From Vigna angularis (taxonomy: Eukaryota; Streptophyta; Magnoliopsida; Fabales; Fabaceae): 64,000 nucleotides of DNA. The notes beneath the pieces are model-generated. The model had not been told where the DNA came from, ran no database searches, and was given only the letters and a program-made list of their open reading frames with translations. The number at the start of each line of letters is the position of its first letter. Position 1 is the first letter of the stretch. The stretch is from the NCBI RefSeq assembly GCF_016808095.1, contig NC_068971.1, positions 50,547,631-50,611,630 on the forward strand. Reading direction: 5' to 3'. Below, piece by piece: positions 54,331-64,000 of the stretch. Both the position numbers and the translations under genes were made by a program.

Positions 54331-57300
54331 ATGGTTGCACCTGCCAGACCTCAGTTTGTTCTCTTCGGATCTTCCATCGTTCAGCTTAGTTTCGGCCATG
54401 GCGGTTGGGGCGCCCATCTTTCTGACATCTACGCTCGTAAGGTATCTTCCTTCAACTGCATTCATTTATTGTCTTTTCTTTTACCTCTCAGCGCTGCTTT
54501 CTTCCATTGTTGCTCCACATTACAACTCCATCATCATCACATGCATCCTTCTATCACATCTATGATATCGTATATGTCATGTCACGTCGTTTTCTCAACG
54601 AGCTTAGTGCCACTTTTTTTTCACTTTTCTGTGGAGAGGCGGTTGCTAATTCTTCAATTTAAAACGCTATTACATTCTTGTGCATATTCCGACCACATAT
54701 ACATGATCTGATGCCTCTATAAATTCTTTATGGGAGGCAAGGTTTTAATGAAAATCCTGCCTCTGAAATTTTGGCCTCAACTCTTTTAAGGTTTTTGGGT
54801 GTCTGTCATTGCAATTGTGGCTGTATCTCTTTGCAATTTCCTGTAATACAAACCGCAACTGCAGCAGGAATTGAACTTTTTAATCCCTCAATAATGAAAA
54901 GTAGCATAAAAAATAATCCTTTGCGCGCCAATTAAAATGAGATTGAGGGGTTAAATTTGTATCTTTTTTTCTAATGTTCATGTCATTTGCTCCAAAGGAT
55001 GCCAGTTTAGTCACTTATCTTTGACTTTTTTGTCTCATTAATTGAGTATAATATTCCAAACAATGAATTTACTTCAGTGCATAAATTCTTGTTGATTCAA
55101 GTGTGGCACCACTATTGACTTGTAAGTATTGCCATCATTGAAAGTATTCCCTCATTTTGTTAGAGGCAATTCGGGCAATGTTCTTTACTTGAACTTATAG
55201 GAGAAGGAAATAAGATGAAGTAATGCAGTAAAATGAACCTACCATCTCTGTTTGTTAAAACAAACTTCCAAAAATTAGCTTATGAAAAGGTCCAACACCA
55301 TCCAAGATTGTTGAGATCCATAAGTTGATGATAACTTGTGTGAGAAGATTGATTTATAGTTTTTCGTTTCGTTTCGTTTCTTTTCTTAGACGTGCTTATG
55401 AAAAGTTTATCAAAATTGAGCCCAATGAAATCATTTTGGTTGGCTTCCGTTGTGGTTACAACTGTCTTTGTCCTAGTCATGCATTCGAATTTTTATATTT
55501 TACCCTTTTTAAGGGCCTCCTAAACGAAGCTCTGGATGGTTACAAGTAGAAAGCCTGTGCAAAGACTGTATCCAGGCATTTATATTTCATAAGTGTGTAA
55601 AGAGGAGATATAAGTATGCACTCTCTTCTGTGCGAGTGTATCCATATCAAGAACCTTTTCTTTGTTTTTCCTTCACTAATGAACTATTCAGAATGGTCAT
55701 TTTTAGACTATGATGATACAATTTTAATTTTTGGTGTAGGCTGACATAGTGTTGCGAGGATACTACGGATGGAACTCTCGACGTGCCCTCCAAGTGTTGG
55801 ATCAAGTTTTCCCAAAGGTATTGTACCTAAAAAGAAACCATTCACATGACAGAACTCAATCAAAATTATGCATATCGTGTAGCTATTCTTCACACTATCT
55901 GATGTTTGATTGCCTTATGCTTTAGTCTAAAATGGCGTATGGGTCAAAGAACACAGTTTCTTGAAATAATGCACGATCCTTTTCTGGTTCTTGATGTGAT
56001 TTCCATGTGGGATATGTTGCTAACTTTATGCTCTCTCAATTCATTCTTGAATAATTCCTTTGATGTAGTCTATTATCCTTCCTACGTTATATAATTTGAT
56101 TTATGGGACTTCCCAGGATGCTGCAACCCAACCTTCTCTTGTGATAGTTTATTTTGGAGGTAATGATTCCATGGGCCCTCATTTGTCTGGCCTAGGCCCT
56201 CATGTTCCTCTTCACGAATATATTGAAAACATGAGAAAGATTCTGATTCATATTCAGGTACTTCTGCAGCTATGTTAATCATTTGGTTCTTTTTTCATAA
56301 GTGCACACTTCCTTTCAATAGAAACTGATCTGCTCACTTCAAGACACAGAGCTCTACAATCTTGATTTTCTCAATATGAAGGCTACACCATTTTTTTAAA
56401 ACGTGAAGGTTTAGGAAATAAATTGATATATTGAAGGACCTTTTGTTGACAAACATAATGTAATGCAGATAAGAAAACCAGCCAGCATCACATTGTTTTA
56501 TATCTTGCCTATTCTTGGTTTTTTAAAGCTGTTTCTCCAATGTTTCTCATAACATAAAATTAACATAAATCAACTATGCATTCGTATTCAGTTATGAAAT
56601 TTAGTTTTCTTGAGAACGCCGGTTGCTGAATTAAGACGAAGAGGTGTCAAGAAAATATAGTCTGTGGATAATAATGGCCACCCTTTCAAATGGGCTGCTT
56701 ATTGTTCTATTTCATAGTCTTTTCCACATATTACCAGGTCAAATGAATCGGGTAAAGATGAAAGAGAAAACAACTAAAAGAAAAAGGATATCTTTGAAAT
56801 ATCTGAAAAATGATTTGCAGTTATGCAGGAATGCAGCAGATTGTAACTTCTATACTGAAGAAAAATAGATCTTACGCATGATGTTTTTTGCCTACTGTGA
56901 TGATCATAAATGCGTTTTTGGAAGTGAAACTATTACTTGTAATTTAATGTGAGAATCTTGACTGTCAGGGTCTTTCTGAAAGGACACGGATCATCGTTCT
57001 CAGTTGTCCTCCTGTCAATGAGGAAAAAGTGCGTGGAAACACTAGGTAGCCTGAAGATATTTTTTTTTTCACATTTTCAATGCTGTAGTTTACTTATTCA
57101 GATAATTATTAAGTTCCAATCTTATCTTTTTATTTCCATTTCTTAATCAGTGGAGTTCTTAGTGAGCTGGTAAGAACGAATGAATTGTGCCAAAGCTATT
57201 CAGAAGCTTGTATTAAGCTATGCAAGGAACTGGATGTCAAAGTTGTTGATCTTTTTAATGCATTACAGAAGAGAGATGACTGGAGGAATGTTTGTTTTAC

Positions 57301-58277
57301 GTAAGTTTCATTACCTCTACGACTTATCTTTTATTTTTCTAAAATATTATGAGATTTCAGAATGGTGTCATATAGAAATCTAATTGTTTAATACCCAAAT
57401 CCTTTAGTTGCTCTTTCCCGGTATCTTGCTTTCTTTTCAAGATCATTCTGCAATCTTCCATCTTAAAGGCATGTTGACTGATGCTATCTTTTGGTTAATT
57501 TGAACTTGCATTTATCTTCAATTCACTGGGCTTTCATGTACATAAAATTTAAACCATTGATGCTTGAAAGATTATATGACATTGAATTGGCTTTTGGATC
57601 TTAATAATAAGTGATATTAATGTAGATAAATTTAGATACTCATTAAAAGAAAAATGACATCAAATTAGTCCCTAAATGCTGCCTTTTGTGCATAGAAGGA
57701 TGATTTCTGTCTTAATTTCCACGACCTGAGGCACTAAATTGATGCACATATCTCTCAGGGAGTTAGGGGCCAAAGTGATGTAAACCAAACATTCTAAGGA
57801 CCACATGGGTTTTTTTCTCTAGAATTTATATGCACTCCATATTTAGTTTTAAAAAAATCTAAAATAGAGTTAACAATAAAGTCACACCAGTGCTAAAACC
57901 AAAGTTCATACAATTCTTCTTTTTATCTCCTTATGCTTGAAATTGTTGCTTGTTCTGATCTCTTGTGAAATATATTAAAGAACATGTGAATGAGAATGAT
58001 GTAAATAGACTAGTTTACCTAAAAAATATCTATAATTGTTGTCATCTTCAATGAATTTTGCAGTGACGGTATCCATTTAGCAGCGGAGGGAAGCAAAATA
58101 GTGGTGAAAGAGATACTGAACGTGGTTAAGGAGGCTGACTGGGAGCCATGCCTCCACTGGAAATCTTTGTCCACTGAATTTGCAGAAGACTCACCATATG
58201 ATCTGGTTGCTGCTGATGGCAAAACTACATTGAATCCTTCTGAGTGGACTTTTTACAGAGAGATTCAGTGGGATTAG
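54331..58277 (+). CDS. GDSL esterase/lipase (SGNH hydrolase), CPRD49 type
   Basis: A short SGNH hydrolase of the plant CPRD49/At5g45920 type, probably cleaving acyl esters; the natural substrate is unknown. Exons: 54331-54441, 55740-55817, 56117-56257, 56969-57045, 57151-57300, 58064-58277; 256 aa. The catalytic blocks are complete. Block I is FGSSI, with Ser15 as nucleophile (GSS replaces GDS, usual in this subgroup). Block II has Gly44/Gly47 in RGYYGWNSR. Block III has GGND (Asn79, Asp80). Block V is DGIHL, with Asp187 and His190. There is no signal peptide, unlike the larger secreted GDSL lipases, so a cytosolic location is likely. The frame is open upstream to 54184, where it also begins with an ATG, but similarity to relatives starts at MVAPARPQ (54331). 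The tail after about residue 215 is short and family-variable. Confidence 0.94.
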
Positions 58278-58786
58278 GTTGTTTGCTTATTGACTTTAAT
58301 AATATCTATTTGCTCTCACCTCCATCCAGGAGTCAACCTGTCTGCCAAATCCTAACAGTATTTAGCAGATTCCTATATTATTTAAGTTTTTTTTATCAGA
58401 CATCTTGATTGACTATTGGGTGATAGTATTGTCCTATATTTTAGATAATATGTTATTTCATGATGGTTTAGTTGAAGACAAGTTTAATAGAATTAGACAT
58501 TGGATATGACTATTATATTTGGGGAGGGAAAGAGTAGCCACTTATATTTAATCATAAGAAAAATTGAATGGAACTTTTACAATAACTAGAACTTTTATGC
58601 ATTGCACAAATATTTCTCAAATTCTAATTGAACATATAAAAAATGTTAAAAATATAGTAGACATATGTGAAAATATTTAATTATAAATTTATACTTACTT
58701 TTTAAAAGCAATTATATTTGTCAAAGTAAAAAAGTAAAATAATGGAGACTCCCTTGTTGGACATGTAGGCCTTGTTAGTTTTTTAG
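58278..58786. other. 3' flank of the GDSL gene
   Basis: Holds the GDSL 3' UTR and AT-rich sequence. Nothing else is recognised. Confidence 0.5.
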
Positions 58787-59107
58787 AAGTACGACGACTC
58801 TATTGCTCTTGACGAATATCTAAGAATGTTCATGAATCAAATGACATTCTACACCTTGAATGATCCCTTCTTCATCTCGTTGAAGGGAGAAGTGTTGGTC
58901 TAGTTCAATTTCTTTCCACTCAAATCTATTGATAGCTTTGCCGCCATTCGTTCTAAGTTTGGGACACAATTCATAACAAGCAGTCCACAACACTTAATGT
59001 CCATTGTTTTAGTGAAAGTTAGATAGGAAAAGAAGGAATAGCTTCAAGTGTTCATGGAACAGTTTGGAAAGGTGGTGTCAACACTCAATTTCGTCCGGAT
59101 TGACTAA
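58787..59107 (+). pseudogene. Decayed Ty3/gypsy-type gag fragment
   Basis: A single frame of 106 codons reads as the retrotransposon gag core domain (retrotrans_gag type) without any frameshift, but with three internal stops at 58901-58903, 59024-59026 and 59039-59041. Recognisable pieces are KYDDSIALDEYLRMF, then SIDSFAAIRSKFGTQF, then FMEQFGKV. They correspond to the plant gag pattern of YDG..DP..HL, SI.SF..LR.KF..QF and F...F. The first stop falls where relatives have a Trp and the second where they have a Gln, each explainable by one C-to-T or G-to-A change. No protease, reverse transcriptase or integrase follows within the window, so this is a truncated relic. Confidence 0.75.
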
Positions 59108-59139
59108 ATATTCTTGTTTTATTGTATTCTCCTCATAAA

Positions 59140-59215
59140 AGGAAAAATTTTAAAAAAAAAATGTAAATAAAAAATAAAAATAAAATAATAATAAATAAAA
59201 AAAAAAAAAGAGAGA
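59140..59215. repeat. A-rich stretch between gag relic and motif array
   Basis: About 75 bases of A and AAT/AAAT runs ending in AAAAGAGAGATG. A similar A-rich stretch recurs at about 63518-63600, on the far side of the C-rich block. Both could be remnants of retroelement junctions, but I found no clear LTR start next to either. Confidence 0.4.
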
Positions 59216-59220
59216 TGAAA

Positions 59221-60050
59221 ACGTTCGTCCAAACAGTGACCGTTCGTCCTTTTCACTATTCAACCGTTCGTCCGGTATTTCAGCTTGTGAGCGTTCGTCC
59301 TCTTTGATCAAGCGTTCATCCTCTACCGTTCGTCCGTACCTGACCATTAACGCTCGTCCTGCATCATGGCGTTCGCTTTTTCCTCTTCGAAACGATCGCC
59401 CTCCATGTGCGTTCGGTTTATATTTGTCTTATGAGCGTTCGGTCATCACTTGAACACTCGGTTGCTCACTTGAACGCTCGGTTTCACTTTTGAACGCTCG
59501 TCTCATACCGTTCGGTCATTCTTCGCCTCAAGTATTCAAGCTAACGACCGTTCATCCCCTAGTGTTCGTCCCCTTACCCTACATGCAATCCGCGTTCGTC
59601 TTTTCTCAGCTTAAAGCGTTCGTCCTGCTCCACTGCGAACGTTCCGTTCCATCTTGTGACTGTTCGACCGTTCGTCCTCTTACCCTTTCTGCCGCTCGTC
59701 CATAAGTGACTATTCAACCGTTCGCCCATTCATGCTTGTTGGGACGTTCGGCAATTCTTGTGCTCAACGTTCGGTCTCCACTGTTTGAACGTTCGTTCTT
59801 AATGTGGTTTTGTTCTGAGTTTAGCGAGCGTCGAAGCCGAGCGTTCGGTCTGTTTGAGATATCGAGCGTTCGGGTAGTGACTGTGAGCGTTCGGTTTTTC
59901 GTTGGTTGACCTTGTGAACGTTCGTTCTTTGCTACGGTTTGCGTTCGGCCTGTATCAGATTGTTTTACCTCGTGAGCGCTTGGTTCGAGCGTTCGTTCAT
60001 TTAATGTGAAGGTTCGTTCGTTTTCTGTTTGAACGAGCGTCCGAATAGTG
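59221..60050. repeat. Dense array of CGTTCG-type motifs
   Basis: About 35-40 copies of a short motif around CGTTCG, spaced roughly 15-30 bases in otherwise non-repeating sequence. Copies up to about 59705 mostly read CGTTCGTCC (for example 59221, 59241, 59265, 59292, 59327). Later copies mostly read CGTTCGGTC or CGTTCGTTC. A few have CGCTCG or CGTTCA. Short open frames exist, but their composition follows the motif and they resemble no protein. Confidence 0.8.
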
Positions 60051-60269
60051 GTGGCTGCACTTTAAAAAATGGTCTGAACTTTCCACCGAAGAAAACCACC
60101 TCCAGCTGCCACTGTTCGCCATTAACGGTCTGACAAAGCATCCACAGTATGGGTTTCTGGCAATAAAAAAAGACGGAGAATATTTTGCTGGCTTTTCAGA
60201 GTTCATGGGGCACCACTTGTTTTTGTCCTCCACGAGGCAGCCCCAAGGACCATCGGATTCTCAATAGAA

Positions 60270-63200
60270 CAGATGATGAACCTTCATCTCCTGGGGCCCC
60301 CACACACTCACTAAAAAAGGGATTCCCACCGTATCAGCTGACACTCACCATTACCAACCTTCCCATAATATTCCACTATTCCCACTGTATCAGCGGACAC
60401 TCACCATTACCAACCTTCCCATAATTTTCCACTATTCCCCACCATATCAAACTCCACTCACCATCACCAACCGCTCACTTCATTGAGTGCTCCACTGAGT
60501 CCCACGGTAACAACTTCCACTATCCCCACTTCCCACCTTTCTCCATTGGAAGCTTGCCGACAACTTCATCATCTTCTGCCAATTTAAGGAATGCAACACT
60601 GTCATTCGCGAGGGGACCAGGGCCGAACTCCAAACTCTGGACATATATCATCTCCAAACACCCATCATGCTACACTCCTGACCATTCTTCATTCATTACC
60701 AAGCACAGGGACCAATTTTCATTCATCAAACACCTGAAATGATGATACCATGACCGAACTTCAAATTCTGGAGGAGTCTTCATCTCCAGGAGCCCATCAT
60801 CTCCCTTCATGACGGCCAACCCCTATCATCACCTCTCTTTACTTCATTTTGATCTCCAAGTGTTAATGACCACGGCACAAAGCACTGGCTCCTCTCACCC
60901 GTAACTATCCCAACCATTTCTTCTTCACAACTCATTCACTACCTTCACTACATTTCCCGTCACAATCCTTATTCCCTCACCCAACCTTTAATCTTCATCC
61001 ATTCCCAACAACCCAAATACACCCACGGCTACGGGGAATACCTCTATCTTCAACCATAATCCATCTCTTCATCCCTACACCTTCATGCTACTAGTAACTG
61101 CCCATCATCCATATCCACCCACTGTACCTATCATCCTTCAAAAACGCCATTGACACATAGCCCATATCACCATCATCAACACTTATACCTTCGAGACGGC
61201 CAACATCCATCCTCCATATTCCCACACAGCCAACAACTCACGGGACCTAACACCACTACTGGCCTTCATCTCCTCCCCTCACGCTACTCACCTGATTCAC
61301 CCGGAACCATCAATAACCACTCGGCCAGAGACAAGACAGATTTTGAGAACCTGAAATATTGAACCAACAGTCATGGGTTGAACCAATTCGTTTTTGCACT
61401 CTAATGAACATTGCACCACTGTAACTCACCACCGTGACCGGTCCAACACCGTCATCATCTTCCTCGAAAACCTTCCACCCAAACCGCCAAGTTGCTGCCT
61501 CCATGCTTCAACCGCCGCTGTCATCCTAGTCACCGCCACACTATCACCTTGCCTCACTACTCCCAGCCAAACTTCTCCTCCTCTTAAACCGCACCCCCAT
61601 CTTCATCACATTCCCCATCTAACCCAACACTACAGTGGCAGTCACCGCATGCCATCACCTTCTCAACCCTGTTGCCACCGTGAAACTCCCTATCACTGCC
61701 TGCCTCATATCTCCATTCTCCATCACCCATCCTCTTCCCTCTCAACACTTATCATACTCACCAAACCAGACTCAAGCTCCAGCTTCAACCACAATCCATC
61801 AACCACCGAGAAAGAGTCCCAGCAAGTAGCTCTCATCCAAGCTTGAAAGAAACTCACCACCATTGCAACTTCCAGAAGTCGGTGCAGCAACTCTCATGCA
61901 TGCAAACTGTCCAGGAGCTTCTCGGCAGTAGAAACACCGTCCAGTTGGTTATGGGGAAAGGAGCTTTCACTTGGAAGGATGATACGGACAGCAGCTTGGA
62001 AAGGAAACACGGTCCAGCCACCAACAACAAGTAGAAGCGTGAGAATCCAGCAGCCACCCTCCGTCCCGTTACAACAGAAGAACTCGCCATTTCTCCAACC
62101 TGCATCCTTATACCTCACGGCCAACATCGATCTTCAGTCAATACTCCCTCACGCTACAACACTCCACATTCAGAGGGTGGAGCACCTTATCGAAAAAGGC
62201 AAGCTAGCCATGAGGTTAGTAATGCTTCCCACTCCTTGTTCTACTGAGTTTGGTTACTTGTCTTTGAATATGTTGGTTACGTTGCCTTTGAACGTTGTCT
62301 CTCTGTCATGTTGTTGCTAAGTTTGCATGGGTTGAGTTTGCATGTATTGTTGTTAAATAGATGTGTTGTGAATATTCGTACCAATCCATTGTTACCGAAC
62401 AACCATCACACCCAACCTTCTTGACATCCACGGCCACTGTTAATACTTCACGGCCACTGCCTATCTTCACCCATCATCATTTATCCCCGCCAGCAGACTC
62501 ATCTTCCATTAGCAACCATACACCTCTGGCCTCCATCTCTGCTGAGACTCACTGCTATATCCCTTCCTGATCATCAACCCATCGTCTTCATCTTCATTCA
62601 CCAGATATCACGGCCTAACCTCGAACATCATTATCCATCCCTTGCTGTACCTCCCCAGATACTTCGACCTTTATCATTCACACACGGCTAACATCCATCA
62701 ATCTTCATCACCTTCACCCTTACACCTCACAGCCGCGGTCCAGGGGCACTGACTCCACCCTTCTCTCTTCTCATCTGTAACCATCTCAACCATCTTACCC
62801 TATTCATTCCTAACCCCTTAACACGGAACCCATCTTCGAGTCATAGTCATTATCATCTCGAATCCTCCATCACCATTGTTCTCTGTCAGCCACCGGTTAT
62901 CACCACCGGCCACCGTGAGTGTCATCAATATCCCTGTGGCACCTTCACAACCAATGTAACAGTCACCTTTTTGACCTCCCCCTCCACCGTGATCATTTCG
63001 CCATCTCAGTCCAACCCAATACCACCGTAAAAACCAACAACCATCACGCTCGCATCAGATCTCCAAACCGCCACTCACAAGCCACCATGGATATCACCCA
63101 ACTCACCGTTTCTTTTTCAAATCTCCGCCACCCACTCTGCACCGTCGTGAAACCCTGACCTCCCAGCCGTCGTCGTCTTCTCCCTGCCACACTCTCAACC

Positions 63201-63350
63201 CCAAAGCATCCACCGGCGTCGGCTATCGCCGCCATATTCCCAGCCGTTACCACTCCGCCATCTATGCTTGCCATCCGAATCTTCAGTCAGCCGGTCTCGC
63301 GGCCAACACCATCATCCTTATTCACCTGCACACCCCATATGTTCGTCTGG
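60270..63350. repeat. C-rich, G-poor noncoding block of a repeat complex
   Basis: About 3 kb in which the plus strand is rich in C, A and T and nearly free of G over long stretches (for example 60901-60960 has only two G). Short phrases built on CACCAT, CCATC and TTCATC recur throughout. Internal duplications include a 56-bp tandem at about 60325-60490 and three related segments at about 60230-60300, 60610-60680 and 60745-60810. Open frames of up to 150 codons on the plus strand are Ser/Pro/His/Thr-rich and follow from the base composition. No gene is supported. Confidence 0.6.
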
Positions 63351-63602
63351 GCCATGGCCCAGTTTGCTGTTGGAATTAAAATTCCATCCTTGCACCCTTA
63401 TTCATGTTCGGTTTGTTTTCTTGCTTTATTTTTATTATTTAATGTATCCCTTGTACAGTACCCGCCCCTTTGTTTTGTTTATATTTGTTAAACTTGTTTT
63501 ATCATTTTACATAAAATTTACAAAAAAATGAACAAAAATAAAATAAAAATAAAACAATAAAAAATATATAAAACTTTAAAAAAACATTTAATGTAATAAA
63601 TC

Positions 63603-63930
63603 GGTATGAGTACTCGTGCGATCGTACGCATCAGCCTAGTACTTATTGCCCAAATATAAAAAGAATAAAAAGCCGTGTGAGTGCTCGTGCGATCGTACGC
63701 ATCAGCCTAGTACTCATTACGCAAAACAATAAAAAAGAAAAAGCCGTGTGAGTGCTCGTGCGATCGTACGCATCAGCCTAGTACTCATTACGCAAAACAA
63801 TAAAAGGAAAAAAGCCGTGTGAGTGCTCGTGCGATCGTACGCATCAGCCTAGTACTCATTACGCAAAAAATATGTTTTAAAGGTTTAGGCACATGTGTGA
63901 TCACACGCATCGTCCTTGTGCTAATAACCT
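63603..63930. repeat. 71-bp tandem array of hairpin-forming units
   Basis: Four units with an exact 71-base period: the core GTGCGATCGTACGCATCAGC is repeated with CGATCG at 63619, 63690, 63761 and 63832. A diverged fifth unit follows at 63881-63930, spaced 66 bases. Units are separated by A-rich spacers. Every unit can fold the same way. The inner arm is GTGC..GTAC around GATC, and an outer arm pairs for example TGAGTGCT with AGTACTCA. In unit 5 both arms have changed sequence but still pair (inner GTGTGATCACAC, outer CACA with TGTG). No coding content. Confidence 0.9.
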
Positions 63931-64000
63931 CTTCATTCTTCTAAATAAAAAATACCAAAAAAATGTAAAATCATCAAAAACTAAAAAAACATCTACTTTT
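63931..64000. other. AT-rich end of window
   Basis: AT-rich sequence with no recognisable feature. The repeat complex may continue beyond the window. Confidence 0.4.

Noticed and set aside
57640..57810. Possible small transposon in GDSL intron 5 (ATTAGTCCCTAAA ... CACTAAATTGATG)
   Set aside because: The words are typical of dispersed plant repeats, but I could not define inverted ends or a target duplication.
60743..60750. TGATACCA, reverse complement of the start of a tRNA-Met primer-binding site
   Set aside because: Only eight bases match and no LTR end lies next to it, so chance is the likely explanation.
61394..61846. 150-codon open frame on the plus strand in the C-rich block
   Set aside because: Rich in Ser, Pro, His and Thr because of the CCA/CAT/TCA composition. 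No domain, no splice partners, and frames in other phases are also open.

Overview
The window is nuclear DNA of a dicot plant, most likely a papilionoid legume. It is strongly AT-rich between genes. The genes have short GT-AG introns and encode plant-specific families such as the brassinosteroid P450 CPD, MOS7/Nup88 and a CHX exchanger. The legume assignment rests on recalled protein similarity and on a SINE that looks like the Au family, so it is an inference.

Six protein-coding genes could be rebuilt exon by exon from splice signals, reading frame and recalled homology. In order they are: CPD/CYP90A1 (+, 8234-13654, 8 exons, 473 aa); MOS7/Nup88 (-, 16171-21124, 9 exons, 801 aa); a four-helix membrane protein of unknown function (-, 23541-25539, 3 exons, 205 aa); an ABC1/UbiB-type atypical kinase of the ATH9/ADCK1 type (+, 37986-43568, 11 exons, 541 aa); a CHX cation/proton antiporter (-, 44242-47319, 3 exons, 835 aa); and a GDSL esterase/lipase of the CPRD49 type (+, 54331-58277, 6 exons, 256 aa). 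All six frames close without a frameshift or internal stop. They are ordinary housekeeping or hormone genes and show no sign of being a functional cluster. CPD and MOS7 are convergent, as are the kinase and the antiporter.

The intergenic space (1-8.1 kb, 25.6-38.0 kb, 47.3-54.3 kb) holds no gene I can support. It contains microsatellites, short duplications and repeat-derived islands. Two introns appear to use GC donors (kinase intron 6 and antiporter intron 1). A tRNA-derived SINE sits in antisense in kinase intron 7.

The right end (58.8-64.0 kb) is a repeat complex. It starts with a decayed Ty3/gypsy-type gag fragment. Next comes a dense array of CGTTCG-type motifs, then about 3 kb of extremely C-rich, G-poor DNA. 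It ends with an array of 71-bp units, each able to fold into the same hairpin, with base changes between copies that keep the pairing. A second cluster of short palindromes (ATCGGAT...ATCCGAT) lies at 35.7-36.15 kb. These structured repeats are the least explained content of the window.
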